Source: Kocuria varians (GTDB lineage: Bacteria; Actinomycetota; Actinomycetes; Actinomycetales; Micrococcaceae). Taken from it: 64,000 nucleotides of DNA. The notes under the pieces are model-generated. The model made no database searches. It was given only the letters and a program-made list of their open reading frames with translations, and was not told the DNA's origin. This document shows positions 42,938-52,893 of this stretch, in pieces. A program made the translations under genes and the position numbers. The DNA is taken from NCBI RefSeq assembly GCF_006539885.1, contig NZ_BJNW01000015.1, positions 19,732-83,731 on the forward strand. The letters are read 5' to 3'. Every line of letters starts with the position of its first letter. Position 1 is the stretch's first letter.

Positions 42938-45490
42938 ATGCGTATTCCTTTGTCATGGCTGCGCGAGTACGCGCCCGTCCCCGAGGACGCGACCGCCGAG
43001 GACGTCCTGGCCACCCTCGTGAAGGTGGGCCTCGAGGAGGAGGACGTCCACCGCCCCTCCGACTCCCTCTCCGGTCCGATCGTGGTGGGCCAGGTGCTCT
43101 CCATGGAGCCGGAGACCCACTCCAACGGCAAGACCGTGAACTGGTGCTCCGTGCGCGTGGTGCCGGAGGGCCATGAGCAGACGCTAACGGGCAAGGGCAT
43201 CGACCCCTCGGGCGTCCAGGGAATCATTTGCGGTGCCCACAACTTCTCGGTGGGTGACAAGGTGGTCGTCGCCCTTCCGGGTGCGGTGCTGCCGGGTGAC
43301 TTCCGGATCTCCGCGCGCAAGACCTACGGCCACATCTCGGCAGGCATGATCGCCTCCGTGCGCGAGCTCGGCATTGGCGACGACCACGACGGCATCCTGG
43401 TGCTGTCTCGGATCGGGCTGGACCCCGAGATCGGCTCCGACGCCCTGGAGCTGCTGGGTCTGTACGACTCGGCGGCGGAGGTCAACGTGACCCCGGACCG
43501 CGGGTACGCGTTCTCGATCCGCGGGATCGCCCGCGAGTACTGCCACGCGGTGCGCGCCCCCTTCACGGACCCCGTGGCCGAGATCGCCCCGAGCGTGCCG
43601 AGGCCCACCGAGGACGGCTTCCCGGTGGTCGTCGCGGACGACGCCCCCATCCACGGCCGCGCGGGCTGCAACCGTTTCGCGGTGCGCGTGGTCGAGGGTG
43701 TGGACCCGTCGCGTCCCACGCCGCCGTGGCTCTCGTCCCGGCTGCGCCTCGCGGGCATCCGCTCCGTGAGCCTGCCCGTGGACATCTCCAACTACGTGAT
43801 GCTCGAGTACGGCCAGCCCATCCACACCTATGACGCGGACACCCTGCAGGGCGGGATCACCGTGCGCCGGGCGCGCGCGGGCGAGCAGCTCACCACGCTG
43901 GACGACAAGACCCGCACCCTCGACCCCGAGGACCTCGTGATCACGGACGAGTCCGGTCCCGTGGGCCTCGCCGGTGTCATGGGCGGCGCGAGCACCGAGG
44001 TGGGGGAGTCCACCACGCGCGTGCTCGTGGAGGCCGCGCGCTTCGACGAGGTCTCGGTGGCCCGCACGGCACGCCGCCACAAACTGCCCTCGGAGGCGTC
44101 CAAGCGCTACGAGCGCGGTGTGGATCCGCAGCTCGCGCCGGTCGCGGCACAGCGCGTCGTCGACCTCCTCGTGGAACTGGCCGGCGGCACGGACACCGGT
44201 CGCGTCACGGACGTGGACCACACGGACCGTCCCGCGCCCATCGAGCTGCCGGCCGAGTACCCCGCCGCGCGCGTGGGGGTGGACTACTCGCCGGAGGTCG
44301 TCGAGCGCAGCCTCGTGGCGATCGGCGCGCAGGTCACGGAGACCGCGGACGGCTGGACCGTGGTGCCGCCGCCGTGGCGCCCGGACCTGGTCGAGAAGGA
44401 GGACCTCGTGGAGGAGGTCGCGCGCCTGGACGGCTACGACCGGATCCCGGACCGCCTGCCCGTGGCGCCTCCCGGGCGCGGCTTCACGCGCTCGCAGGCC
44501 GCCCGACGCCGCGTGGCCAACTCGCTCGCGGCCGCCGGGCTGACCGAGGTGCTGAGCTACCCGTTCGTGTCCCAGGCGGACAACGACCTGTGGGGCAGCA
44601 CCACCGGTGAGCACGTGGCGTCGATCAAGCTCGCGAACCCCATCAGCGAGGCGCAGCCGATGCTGCGCGTCAGCGTGCTGCCGGGGCTGCTCGAGGTCCT
44701 CAGACGCAACCACTCGCGCGGCTTCCGGGACCTCGCGCTGTACGAGATCGGCCACGTCTTCCTCGCGGAGGGCTACACCCCGGACACGCAGCCGGTGCCG
44801 CCGCTGGGCGTGCGCCCGGCCGACGCCGAGCTGGAGCGTCTGGACGCCTCCGTCCCGTCCCAGCCCCGCAAGCTGGCCGCCGTCCTCACCGGTCACGACG
44901 CCCCCGCCGGGCCCTGGCTCACACCCCGGAGCCTGGACTGGCAGGACGCGCTCGACGTCGCGGAGCTCGCGGCGCGCAGCGTGGGCGTGGAGCTCACGGT
45001 CGAGCAGGGCTCGCACCACGCGTTCCACCCGGGTCGCACGGCGCAGCTGAGCACCGCGGACGGCGTCGTCATCGGCGTCGCGGGCGAGCTGCACCCCAAG
45101 CTCGTCGCGGCACAGGGCCTGCCCGAGCGCACGTGCGCCGTGGAGCTGGACCTCTCGGTGCTGCTGGACCACGAGGCGTCGGCCGTCACGGCCCAGGCGA
45201 TCTCGGGCTACCCGGCGGCCACGCAGGACGTCGCCCTCGTGGTGGACGCCCAGGTGCCCGCCGCGCGGCTGCTCGAGACCGTGCGGCGCGGTGCGGGTGA
45301 GCTGCTCGAGACGGCGGAGGTCTTCGACGTCTACGACGGCACCGGCATCCCGGAGGGGAAGAAGTCCGTGGCCATCGCGCTGCGCTTCCGCGCCCCGGAC
45401 CGCACGCTCACGGCGGACGAAGCCTCCGAGGCCCGGGAGAACGCCGTCGAGGCTGCCCGCCGGGAGCACGACGCCGAGATCCGCAGCTGA
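42938..45490 (+). CDS. pheT: Phenylalanyl-tRNA synthetase beta subunit
   Basis: 850 residues with the full domain series: N-terminal B1 (MRIPLSWLREY), EMAPII-like tRNA-binding domain (about 39-155), B3/B4 editing domain (200-400), B5, the catalytic-like core (VLSYPFVSQADNDLWG) and the C-terminal anticodon-binding FDX-ACB domain (SGYPAATQDVALVV ... ). ATG 42938 has only a weak ribosome site, consistent with coupling to pheS. Confidence 0.97.
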   Translation: MRIPLSWLREYAPVPEDATAEDVLATLVKVGLEEEDVHRPSDSLSGPIVVGQVLSMEPETHSNGKTVNWCSVRVVPEGHEQTLTGKGIDPSGVQGIICGAHNFSVGDKVVVALPGAVLPGDFRISARKTYGHISAGMIASVRELGIGDDHDGILVLSRIGLDPEIGSDALELLGLYDSAAEVNVTPDRGYAFSIRGIAREYCHAVRAPFTDPVAEIAPSVPRPTEDGFPVVVADDAPIHGRAGCNRFAVRVVEGVDPSRPTPPWLSSRLRLAGIRSVSLPVDISNYVMLEYGQPIHTYDADTLQGGITVRRARAGEQLTTLDDKTRTLDPEDLVITDESGPVGLAGVMGGASTEVGESTTRVLVEAARFDEVSVARTARRHKLPSEASKRYERGVDPQLAPVAAQRVVDLLVELAGGTDTGRVTDVDHTDRPAPIELPAEYPAARVGVDYSPEVVERSLVAIGAQVTETADGWTVVPPPWRPDLVEKEDLVEEVARLDGYDRIPDRLPVAPPGRGFTRSQAARRRVANSLAAAGLTEVLSYPFVSQADNDLWGSTTGEHVASIKLANPISEAQPMLRVSVLPGLLEVLRRNHSRGFRDLALYEIGHVFLAEGYTPDTQPVPPLGVRPADAELERLDASVPSQPRKLAAVLTGHDAPAGPWLTPRSLDWQDALDVAELAARSVGVELTVEQGSHHAFHPGRTAQLSTADGVVIGVAGELHPKLVAAQGLPERTCAVELDLSVLLDHEASAVTAQAISGYPAATQDVALVVDAQVPAARLLETVRRGAGELLETAEVFDVYDGTGIPEGKKSVAIALRFRAPDRTLTADEASEARENAVEAARREHDAEIRS

Positions 45491-45523
45491 CCCCCCTTCC
45501 CCCCAGCCACATCAAGGAGCACC

Positions 45524-46141
45524 GTGTCCCCCGACGCGCAGGAACTCATCGACTTCGACGAGCAGGACGAGCACGACGAGCGGGGGACCGGTGCCTCCCG
45601 TGGGTGGCTGATCGTCCTCATGGTGCTCGTGGGGGCGGTGCTCACCCTGGTGCTGGGCGTCTGGTCCGCGCTGTCCTTCGAGAAGGCCTCGCGGCTGGAC
45701 GACTGGGCGGGGCAGTCCATGGTGGTCTCCGGGACGTACCAGACCCTGACCAACGACCTCGTGACCAAGGACTACAACGGGATCTACGCGGGCGTCATGC
45801 CCAAGAACGACCTCGTGACGAAGTACCCGTTCGACAACCAGCTCAACGATCCCGCGAAGAAGGCGGAGGGTGACCAGATCACCTTCCGGGGCACCCAGAC
45901 CGGGATGCAGGACTCCGACTTCCCGCACGACGTGGACGCCCTCCTCGCCCCGCAGGACGGTCACCTCACGGTGGTCGAGACCGGCGCGCCGGGAAGCTTC
46001 GGGAAGGACGGCGTGACGGACTCGATGGTCACGGGGCAGCGGCTGCGCGCCGGTGCGCTCGCCGTGGCCGCGCTCGCGTGCGTGGGCCTCACGGTGTGGG
46101 GCGTCCGACGCGTGCACCGCGGGGTGCGGCCGGGCGTGTAG
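45524..46141 (+). CDS. Membrane protein, unknown function
   Basis: 205 residues from GTG 45524, with AAGGAG at the right distance. An acidic N-terminus (QELIDFDEQDEHDE) precedes a transmembrane helix at about 28-50, an extracytoplasmic domain of ~120 residues follows, and a second helix near residues 173-192 ends in a basic tail. The topology resembles a sensor or scaffold with both ends inside. No family recognised. It follows pheT by 33 bases and is ended by a strong hairpin, so it probably shares the phe transcript. Confidence 0.75.
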   Translation: MSPDAQELIDFDEQDEHDERGTGASRGWLIVLMVLVGAVLTLVLGVWSALSFEKASRLDDWAGQSMVVSGTYQTLTNDLVTKDYNGIYAGVMPKNDLVTKYPFDNQLNDPAKKAEGDQITFRGTQTGMQDSDFPHDVDALLAPQDGHLTVVETGAPGSFGKDGVTDSMVTGQRLRAGALAVAALACVGLTVWGVRRVHRGVRPGV

Positions 46142-46165
46142 CCGTCGCGGTGGAGGTGCACGGAA

Positions 46166-46199
46166 CGAGGCCCGCGGGTGGTGGCACCCGCGGGCCTCG
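46166..46199. terminator. Bidirectional terminator between convergent genes
   Basis: CGAGGCCCGCGGGTG (46166-46180) pairs perfectly over 15 bp with 46185-46199 around a four-base loop. It lies between the orphan membrane-protein gene and the converging quinone oxidoreductase. There is no long T-run. Confidence 0.8.
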
Positions 46200-46204
46200 T
46201 CGCG

Positions 46205-47182
46205 TCACGGCAGCAGCAGGAGCTTGCCCTGCGTGGCGCGGGAGGCGAGGTCGCGGTGGGCCGCGGCGGCGTCGGCGAGCGGGTAGGTGCCGCCCACCCG
46301 GACCTCGAGCTGCCCGGCGACCACGGCGTCCATGAGCTCGCCCCAGCGCCAGGTGCGCTCCTCGCGGTCGCGCGTGTAGTACGCCAGGGACGGGCGGGTC
46401 ACGAAGAGCGCGCCGGAGCTGTTGAGCCGCTGCAGGTCCAGCGGGGGCACCTGGCCGGAGGAGCCGCCGAAGAGCACGGTGGTGCCGCGCACGCGGGTGG
46501 CCGCGAGGGACTCGTCGAAGGTCGTGCGCCCCACGGAGTCGTAGACCACGTCCGCTCCGGCGCCGTCCGTGAGGTCCCTGACCTGCTCGGCGAAGCCCTC
46601 ATAGCCCAGCACGTGGTCGGCGCCGAGCCGCCGCGCCGTCTCCGCCTTCTCGGGCGTGGAGGTCAGGGCGATCACGGTAGCGCCGATCCGCTTCAGGAGC
46701 TGGATGGCCAGCCCGCCCACGCCGCCGGACGCCGCGGTGATGACCGCCGTCTGACCCGGCTGCACCGCCACGGTGGAGCGCACCAGGTAGTGCGCGGTGA
46801 GCCCCTGCAGGGGCAGCGCGCCCACGGTCTGCGGGTCGAGCCCGTCCGGGACGGGCAGGGCCTTGTCCGCCTCCACCAGGAAGTGCTGCGCGTAGGTGCG
46901 CGTGGCCTCGGCGGTGGCCACGCGCTGGCCCGTGCGCAGCCCGGTGACCTCGGAGCCCACGGCGACGATCTCGCCGCTGCCCTCGGTACCCGGGGTGAAC
47001 GGGAAGTCCACGGGGTACACGCCGGAGCGCTGGTAGGTCTCGATGAAGTTCACGCCCGTCGCCTCGCTGCGCACGAGCACCTCGTGCGGCCCCGGCGTCG
47101 GCACGGGCAGCTCGCTCAGCCGCAGCACCTCCGGCCCACCGGGCTCCTGCGCGACGATCGCCTGCATGGTCTTCTCGGTCAT
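46205..47182 (-). CDS. NADPH:quinone oxidoreductase-like zinc-independent dehydrogenase
   Basis: 325 residues of the medium-chain dehydrogenase superfamily, quinone reductase subgroup: VNFIETYQRSGVYPVDFPFTPGTEGSGEIVAVG and the NADP-binding AASGGVGGLAIQLLKRIGATVIAL motif. It lacks the zinc-ligand cysteines of alcohol dehydrogenases. ATG 47182 follows GAGGAGGAA on the minus strand. It is divergent from argC, with 199 bases in between containing the ArgR operator. A role in oxidative or quinone detoxification is probable from the family. Confidence 0.93.
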   Translation of the reverse strand: MTEKTMQAIVAQEPGGPEVLRLSELPVPTPGPHEVLVRSEATGVNFIETYQRSGVYPVDFPFTPGTEGSGEIVAVGSEVTGLRTGQRVATAEATRTYAQHFLVEADKALPVPDGLDPQTVGALPLQGLTAHYLVRSTVAVQPGQTAVITAASGGVGGLAIQLLKRIGATVIALTSTPEKAETARRLGADHVLGYEGFAEQVRDLTDGAGADVVYDSVGRTTFDESLAATRVRGTTVLFGGSSGQVPPLDLQRLNSSGALFVTRPSLAYYTRDREERTWRWGELMDAVVAGQLEVRVGGTYPLADAAAAHRDLASRATQGKLLLLP

Positions 47183-47334
47183 TCTGGTTCCTCCTCGCAG
47201 CGGGTGCCGAGGCCCTCACGGGGCGACGGCCTCACCGCCAGTCTCCCGCCCGCGGCACCGCGGGGACAAGGCCGGACGGGGTCATGGGTCCGGGGCCGAC
47301 TCAACCGCCAGCGTAAGCCCGCTCGTCCGGTCAG

Positions 47335-47368
47335 TGAATAAATATCGAGTGGTCTGTATAGAAATACG
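47335..47368. promoter_or_regulatory. Tandem ArgR (ARG) boxes upstream of argC
   Basis: TGAATAAATATCGA (47335-47348) and TGTATAGAAATACG (47355-47368) each resemble the ARG box core TGNATAWWWATNCA and are spaced 20 bp start to start. The AT-rich boxes stand out in the GC-rich surroundings and lie just before the argC -10. The argG promoter has the same pair. Confidence 0.85.
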
Positions 47369-47369
47369 C

Positions 47370-47375
47370 TATGGT
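47370..47375 (+). promoter_or_regulatory. -10 element directly before argC
   Basis: TATGGT, six bases (GGACCC), then the argC ATG, the leaderless geometry. TATAGA inside the second ARG box (47357) is an alternative -10. Confidence 0.5.
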
Positions 47376-47381
47376 GGACCC

Positions 47382-48431
47382 ATGACCTACACCGCTGCCG
47401 TCTCCGGGGCCACGGGCTACGCCGGGGGAGAGGTGCTCCGCCTGCTGTGCGGGCACCCGGACGTCCAGATCACCACCGTGGCCGCGCACTCCTCCGCCGG
47501 GCAGAAGCTCGGCGCCCTCCAGCCGCACCTGCACGCGCTCGCAGACCGGGACGTCGTGGAGACCACCGCGGAGAACCTCGCGGGGCACGACGTCGTGTTC
47601 CTGGCACTGCCGCACGGCCAGTCCGCGGCGGTGGCCGCGCAGCTGCCGCCGGAGACCCTTGTGATCGACGCCGGAGCGGACCACCGGCTCGAGTCGTCGC
47701 GGGCGTGGGACGCCTTCTACGGCGGCGAGCACGCCGGGGCCTGGCCCTACGGTCTGCCGGAGCTCGTCGTGGACCCGGACGGCCGCAAGCAGCGCGAGAA
47801 GCTGCGCGGTGCCACGCGGATCGCCGTGCCGGGCTGCTACCCCACGGGCTCGTTGCTCGCGCTCGCCCCCGCGGTGGCGGCGGGCCTCGTGTCCTCGCGG
47901 GACATCGTGGTCGTCTCCGCGTCCGGGACCTCCGGCGCGGGGAAGTCGTTGAAACTGCACCTGCTCGGGGCCGAGACGATGGGCGGGATGTCCCCGTACG
48001 GCGTCGGCGGCGGGCACCGGCACACCCCCGAGATCGAGCAGGGCCTCGGCTGGGCCGGCGGCGCGGACGCGCAGATCTCCTTCACGCCCACGCTCGCGCC
48101 CATGTCCCGCGGCATCCTGACCACGGCCACCGCGCTGCTGGGCCCGGACGTCGACGGAGCGCGCGTGCGCGCGGCGTACGAGGCGGCCTACGGCGACGAA
48201 CCGTTCGTGCACGTCCTGCCCGAGGGGCAGTGGCCCACCACCAAGTCGGTGCAGGCGTCGAACCACGTGGCCCTGCAGCTCGCGGTGGACCCGCACGCCG
48301 GGCGCCTCGTGGTCAGCGTGGGGATCGACAACCTGACCAAGGGCACCGCCGGTGCGGCCGTCCAGTCGCTGAACCTGGCGCTCGGACTGCCCGAGACCAC
48401 CGGCCTCACGGCCCAGGGCGTCGCCCCGTGA
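47382..48431 (+). CDS. argC: N-acetyl-gamma-glutamyl-phosphate reductase
   Basis: Third step of arginine biosynthesis. 349 residues: NADP-binding AAVSGATGYAGGEVLRLL, catalytic Cys in VPGCYPTGSLLAL, and GISPYGVGGGHRHTPEIEQ-like segment (as MSPYGVGGGHRH). ATG 47382 was chosen; the upstream frame runs into the ArgR operator. It heads argC-argJ-argB-argD-argF-argR. argJ begins around its stop. Confidence 0.97.
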   Translation: MTYTAAVSGATGYAGGEVLRLLCGHPDVQITTVAAHSSAGQKLGALQPHLHALADRDVVETTAENLAGHDVVFLALPHGQSAAVAAQLPPETLVIDAGADHRLESSRAWDAFYGGEHAGAWPYGLPELVVDPDGRKQREKLRGATRIAVPGCYPTGSLLALAPAVAAGLVSSRDIVVVSASGTSGAGKSLKLHLLGAETMGGMSPYGVGGGHRHTPEIEQGLGWAGGADAQISFTPTLAPMSRGILTTATALLGPDVDGARVRAAYEAAYGDEPFVHVLPEGQWPTTKSVQASNHVALQLAVDPHAGRLVVSVGIDNLTKGTAGAAVQSLNLALGLPETTGLTAQGVAP

Positions 48432-48475
48432 GCGCGTCCTCCGTCCCCGACCTCCCGTCCGACCCAGGAGCCAGC

Positions 48476-49681
48476 ATGTCCTCGCAGCACCCCGTCCCCG
48501 ACGTCCCCGTGACCACCGACGCCGGCGTGTGCGCCGCCGCGGGCTTCACCGCCGCGGGTGTTGAAGCCGGTTTCAAGGCCTCCGGGGGTCCCGACCTCGC
48601 GCTCGTGGTCAACACCGGTCCCGACGACGCCGCAGCGGCCGAGTTCACGAGCAACCGCGTGGCCGCCGCGCCCGTCCACTGGTCGCGCGAAGTGGTCCGG
48701 CAGGGCCGTGCCCGCGCGGTGGTGCTGAACTCCGGTGGCGCCAACGCCTGCACGGGCCCGCAGGGCTTCCAGAACACCCACGAGACCGCGGAGCTCGTCG
48801 CCGAGCAGCTCGGAGTGGGGGCCGGCGAGGTCCTGGTGTGCTCCACGGGTCTGATCGGCGAGCAGCTGCCCATGGACGTGATGCGCGCGGGCATCCCGGC
48901 CGTGGTCGCGGGACTCGCTCCGGGCCGGGCGGCGGGGGCGGCCGCGGCGCAGGCCATCATGACCACCGACACCGTCTCCAAGCAGGCCTGCGCGAGCGGC
49001 GCGGGCTGGAGCGTGGGCGGCATGGCCAAGGGCGCCGGCATGTTGGCGCCGGGCCTGGCCACGATGCTCGTGGTGCTCACCACGGACGCGGTGCTGCCCG
49101 CGGAGCAGCTCTCGCTCGCGCTGAAGGAGGCGTGCCGGGTGACGTTCAACCGCACGGACTCGGACGGCTGCATGTCCACCAACGACACCGTAGGGCTGAT
49201 GTCCTCGGGCGCGTCCGCCGTGAGCCCGGACCAGGTCGAGTTCACGCGTGCCCTGACGGCGGTCTGCCACAGCCTCGCGCAGCAGCTGATCACGGACGCG
49301 GAGGGGGCCTCCCACGACATCGCCGTGACCACCACCGGCGCGGCCACCGAGACCGAGGCGGAGGACGTCTCCCGTACGGTGTGCCGCTCGAACCTGCTCA
49401 AGGCCGCGGTTTTCGGCAACGACCCCAACTGGGGCCGTGTGCTCTCCGCCGTGGGCACCACGCGGGCGGAGTTCGACCCGGACCGCATCGACGTCACGAT
49501 CAACGGCGTGACCGTGTGCCGCAACGGCGCGATCGGCGACCCGCGCGAGGGCGTGGACATGGCGGCGTCGCGCGCGGTGGACATCGTGATCGACCTCAAG
49601 ACGGGGGACCAGCAGGCCACCGTGTGGACCAACGACCTCACCCCCGACTACGTCGAGGAGAACAGCGCCTACTCGAGCTAG
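48476..49681 (+). CDS. argJ: Bifunctional ornithine acetyltransferase / N-acetylglutamate synthase
   Basis: Recycles the acetyl group in the cyclic arginine pathway. 401 residues from ATG 48476, chosen for AGGAG five bases upstream; a GTG at 48428 overlapping the argC stop would add 16 residues. The autoprocessing site is Ala195-Thr196 in [11 protein letters not shown], with Thr196 the nucleophile; the KGAGM lead is intact. The C-terminal [15 protein letters not shown] matches ArgJ ends. argB follows 11 bases later. No argE is needed in this pathway. Confidence 0.96.
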   Translation: MSSQHPVPDVPVTTDAGVCAAAGFTAAGVEAGFKASGGPDLALVVNTGPDDAAAAEFTSNRVAAAPVHWSREVVRQGRARAVVLNSGGANACTGPQGFQNTHETAELVAEQLGVGAGEVLVCSTGLIGEQLPMDVMRAGIPAVVAGLAPGRAAGAAAAQAIMTTDTVSKQACASGAGWSVGGMAKGAGMLAPGLATMLVVLTTDAVLPAEQLSLALKEACRVTFNRTDSDGCMSTNDTVGLMSSGASAVSPDQVEFTRALTAVCHSLAQQLITDAEGASHDIAVTTTGAATETEAEDVSRTVCRSNLLKAAVFGNDPNWGRVLSAVGTTRAEFDPDRIDVTINGVTVCRNGAIGDPREGVDMAASRAVDIVIDLKTGDQQATVWTNDLTPDYVEENSAYSS

Positions 49682-49692
49682 CGCGCCACACC

Positions 49693-50643
49693 ATGTCACG
49701 TCTCAGCGATAACACCAGGTACGAAACGGCCCAGGCCAAGGCGGCGACCCTCATGGAGGCGCTGCCGTGGATCCAGCGCTACGCGGGGTCCACGATGGTC
49801 TTCAAGTACGGCGGCAACGCCATGGTCAACGAGGAGCTGCGCCGCGCGTTCGCGGAGGACATCGTCTTCCTGCGCCACGTGGGGATCCGCCCGGTCGTGG
49901 TGCACGGCGGCGGTCCGCAGATCAGCGCGATGCTCGACTCCCTGAACATCCACTCGGAGTTCCGGGACGGGCTGCGTGTCACCTCGGAGGAGGCCATGTC
50001 GGTGATCCGCATGGTCCTCACGGGGCAGGTGGGCCGCGAGCTCGTGGGTCTCGTGAACGCGCACGGTCCCTACGCCGTGGGCATGTCGGGCGAGGACGCC
50101 GGGCTGCTGCAGGCGCGCCGCGTGCGCGCCGGCTCGGACGGCGCCCCGCTGGACCTCGGCCTCGTGGGCACGGTCACGAGGGTCAACACCGCCGCGGTCG
50201 AGCAGCTGCTGGACATCGGCAAGATCCCGGTGATCGCCTCGATCGCCCCGGAGCTCGCGGACTCGGACGACGCCGCCGCCGGCCTGGGATCGCTCACCGG
50301 CCAGGTCCTCAACGTGAACGCGGACACGGCTGCCGCGGAGGTCGCGGTGGCGCTGGGCGCGGAGAAGTTCGTGGCCCTCACGGACGTCGAGGGCCTCTAC
50401 GCGGACTGGCCGGACCGGTCCTCGCTGATCTCCTCGCTCAGCGCGTCCGAGCTGCGGGAGATGCTGCCCACGCTGGAGTCGGGCATGATCCCCAAGATGC
50501 GGGCTGCGCTGCGGGCTGTCGAGGGCGGTGTGCCGCGCGCGAGCATCGTGGACGGGCGCTCCGAGCACTCGTCCCTGCTGGAGATCTTCACGGACACGGG
50601 CATCGGCACCGAGGTCACACCGGACGGAACGGAGAACGCATGA
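49693..50643 (+). CDS. argB: Acetylglutamate kinase
   Basis: Phosphorylates N-acetylglutamate. 316 residues of the amino acid kinase fold: [34 protein letters not shown], and the ATP/substrate segment [27 protein letters not shown]. An N-terminal helix typical of arginine-sensitive hexameric kinases is present ([16 protein letters not shown]), so feedback inhibition by arginine is likely. Its TGA overlaps the argD ATG (ATGA). Confidence 0.97.
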   Translation: MSRLSDNTRYETAQAKAATLMEALPWIQRYAGSTMVFKYGGNAMVNEELRRAFAEDIVFLRHVGIRPVVVHGGGPQISAMLDSLNIHSEFRDGLRVTSEEAMSVIRMVLTGQVGRELVGLVNAHGPYAVGMSGEDAGLLQARRVRAGSDGAPLDLGLVGTVTRVNTAAVEQLLDIGKIPVIASIAPELADSDDAAAGLGSLTGQVLNVNADTAAAEVAVALGAEKFVALTDVEGLYADWPDRSSLISSLSASELREMLPTLESGMIPKMRAALRAVEGGVPRASIVDGRSEHSSLLEIFTDTGIGTEVTPDGTENA

Positions 50644-51878
50644 GTGCGCAGCAGGACGACCTCCTGGAGCAGTACAGGGACACCCTCCTGGGCGTGTTCG
50701 GGGATCCCTCCCTCGTGCTCGTCTCGGGCGAGGGCGTGCACGTCACGGACGCGAACGGGAAGCGGTACCTGGACCTGCTGGCCGGGATCGCGGTCAACGC
50801 GCTGGGGCACGCGCACCCCGCGTGGGTGAAGGCCGTCTCCGAGCAGGCGGGCACGCTGGCCCACATCTCCAACCTCTTCACGTCCCCGGGTGGCATCGCG
50901 CTCGGCCGCAGGCTGCTCGAGCTCACGGCCGCCCCGCAGGGTTCGCACGTCTTCTTCGCGAACTCGGGCTCGGAGGCGAACGAGGCAGCGTTCAAGCTCG
51001 CCCGCCGCCACGGCACAGAGCACCCGGATTCCCGGGGCCGTCCGCGTGAGCGGGTGATCGCGCTGGAGCACTCCTTCCACGGCCGCACGATGGGCGCCCT
51101 GGCCCTGACCGCCAAGGAGGCGTACCGTGCTCCGTTCGAGCCGCTGCCCTCGGGGGTGAGCCACGTCCCGGCCACGGTGGAGGCCCTCGAGGCCGCCCTC
51201 GACGACACCGTGGCCGCCGTCTTCGTGGAGCCCGTCCAGGGCGAGGCCGGTGTGCTCGGACTTCCCGAGGGCTTCCTGGCGCGTGCCCGCGAGCTCACCC
51301 GTGAGCACGGTGCGCTGCTCGTCGTGGACGAGGTGCAGTCCGGGATCGGGCGCACCGGGGCATGGCTCGCCTCGACCGCGCAGCTCCCGGAGGGGGAGTT
51401 CCCGGACGCCGTGACCCTCGCGAAGGGCCTCGGCGGCGGCTTCCCCGTGGGCGCCCTGCTCACCGTGGGCCCCGAGGTCTCCGGACTGCTCGGCGCGGGC
51501 CAGCACGGCACCACGTTCGGCGGCAACCCGCTCGCGATGGCCGCCGCGCTCGCCACACTCGGCGTGATTGAGGACGAGGACCTGCTGGCCAGCGCACGGC
51601 GCGTGGGCGAGCACCTCGCGGAGGGGCTGCGCGGCGTCGACGGCGTGCTGCGCGTCCGCCAGTACGGACTGCTGCTCGGCGTGGACCTCGAGCAGGCCGC
51701 GCCCGACGACGCCGTGGCCCAGCGCGTCGTCGCTGCGGGCCGGGATGCCGGGTTCCTCCTCAACGCGACCGGCCCGGGCACCCTGCGGCTCGCACCGCCG
51801 CTGATCATCACCGAGCGGGAGGCGGACACGTTCGTGGCCGCCCTGCCGCTGCTGCTGGACACCGCCCGTCGCGGCTGA
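50640..51878 (+). CDS. argD: Acetylornithine aminotransferase
   Basis: PLP aminotransferase; 412 residues. Predicted PLP lysine is Lys262 in [34 protein letters not shown] and [12 protein letters not shown] are characteristic class III signatures. It can in many bacteria also serve the DapC reaction of lysine biosynthesis, which would be relevant given the dap genes here, but this is not testable from sequence. ATG 50640 is coupled to argB. Confidence 0.96.
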   Translation: MSAQQDDLLEQYRDTLLGVFGDPSLVLVSGEGVHVTDANGKRYLDLLAGIAVNALGHAHPAWVKAVSEQAGTLAHISNLFTSPGGIALGRRLLELTAAPQGSHVFFANSGSEANEAAFKLARRHGTEHPDSRGRPRERVIALEHSFHGRTMGALALTAKEAYRAPFEPLPSGVSHVPATVEALEAALDDTVAAVFVEPVQGEAGVLGLPEGFLARARELTREHGALLVVDEVQSGIGRTGAWLASTAQLPEGEFPDAVTLAKGLGGGFPVGALLTVGPEVSGLLGAGQHGTTFGGNPLAMAAALATLGVIEDEDLLASARRVGEHLAEGLRGVDGVLRVRQYGLLLGVDLEQAAPDDAVAQRVVAAGRDAGFLLNATGPGTLRLAPPLIITEREADTFVAALPLLLDTARRG

Positions 51879-51921
51879 GTCCCCGCACCACCCCGTTACA
51901 GCTCCCCACGAAGGATCCCCG

Positions 51922-52893
51922 ATGCTGCGCCACTTCCTGATCGACACCGACCTCACCCCCGAGGAGCAGACCGAGGTGCTCGACCTCGCGCTGTCCCTGA
52001 AGGCGGACCGGTTCTCCCGCCGCCCGCTCGCCGGACCGCAGACCGTGGCGGTGGTCTTCGACAAGACCTCCACGCGCACCCGTGTGTCGTTCGCCGCGGG
52101 TGTGAGCGACCTCGGGGGCAGCCCTCTGATCATCAACCCGGGGGAGTCGCAGCTCGGTCACAAGGAGAGCATCGCGGACAGCGCCCGGGTCTTCTCCCGG
52201 ATGCTCGCCGCGGTGGTCTGGCGCACCTACGCCCAGTCCGGGCTCGAGGAGATGGCCGAGCACAGCACCGTCCCGGTGGTCAACGCGCTCTCGGACGACT
52301 ACCACCCGTGCCAGATCCTGGCGGACCTGATGACCCTGCGCGAGCACGTCGGAGACTTGCCGGGCCGCACGCTCGCCTACGTGGGGGACGCCGCGAACAA
52401 CATGGCGAACTCCTACCTGCTGGGCGGCGCCACCGCCGGGATGCACGTGCGCGTGGCGGGCCCGGAAGAGTACCTGCCGCGCGAGGACGTCGTCGCCGCC
52501 GCGCAGCAGCGCGCCGAGCAGACCGGCGGCTCCGTGCTCGTGACCACGGACCCGGCCGAGGCCCTGCGGGGCGCGGACGCCGTCGTCACGGACACCTGGG
52601 TCTCCATGGGGCAGGAGAACGAGAAGGCCGAGCGGACCCGGATCTTCCGGCCGTACTCGGTGGACGAGGAGGCCATGGCGCTCGCGGGGGAGCAGGCCGT
52701 GTTCCTGCACTGCCTGCCCGCCTATCGCGGCTACGAGGTGGCCGCCGAGGTCATCGACGGCCCCGCCTCGCTCGTGTGGGACGAGGCGGAGAACCGGCTG
52801 CACGCGCAGAAGGCGCTGCTCACGTTCCTGCTGGACTCCTCGGGACTCTCCGCGGACCTCCCGGCCGCGCTGCGGAGGGAGGGGTCCCGGTGA
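51922..52893 (+). CDS. argF: Ornithine carbamoyltransferase
   Basis: Makes citrulline from ornithine and carbamoyl phosphate. 323 residues with the carbamoyl phosphate motif STRTRVSFAAG, the HPCQ-equivalent YHPCQILADLMTL, and the ornithine-binding HCLPAYRG. ATG 51922 follows GAAGGA. The argR GTG overlaps its stop by four bases. Confidence 0.97.
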   Translation: MLRHFLIDTDLTPEEQTEVLDLALSLKADRFSRRPLAGPQTVAVVFDKTSTRTRVSFAAGVSDLGGSPLIINPGESQLGHKESIADSARVFSRMLAAVVWRTYAQSGLEEMAEHSTVPVVNALSDDYHPCQILADLMTLREHVGDLPGRTLAYVGDAANNMANSYLLGGATAGMHVRVAGPEEYLPREDVVAAAQQRAEQTGGSVLVTTDPAEALRGADAVVTDTWVSMGQENEKAERTRIFRPYSVDEEAMALAGEQAVFLHCLPAYRGYEVAAEVIDGPASLVWDEAENRLHAQKALLTFLLDSSGLSADLPAALRREGSR

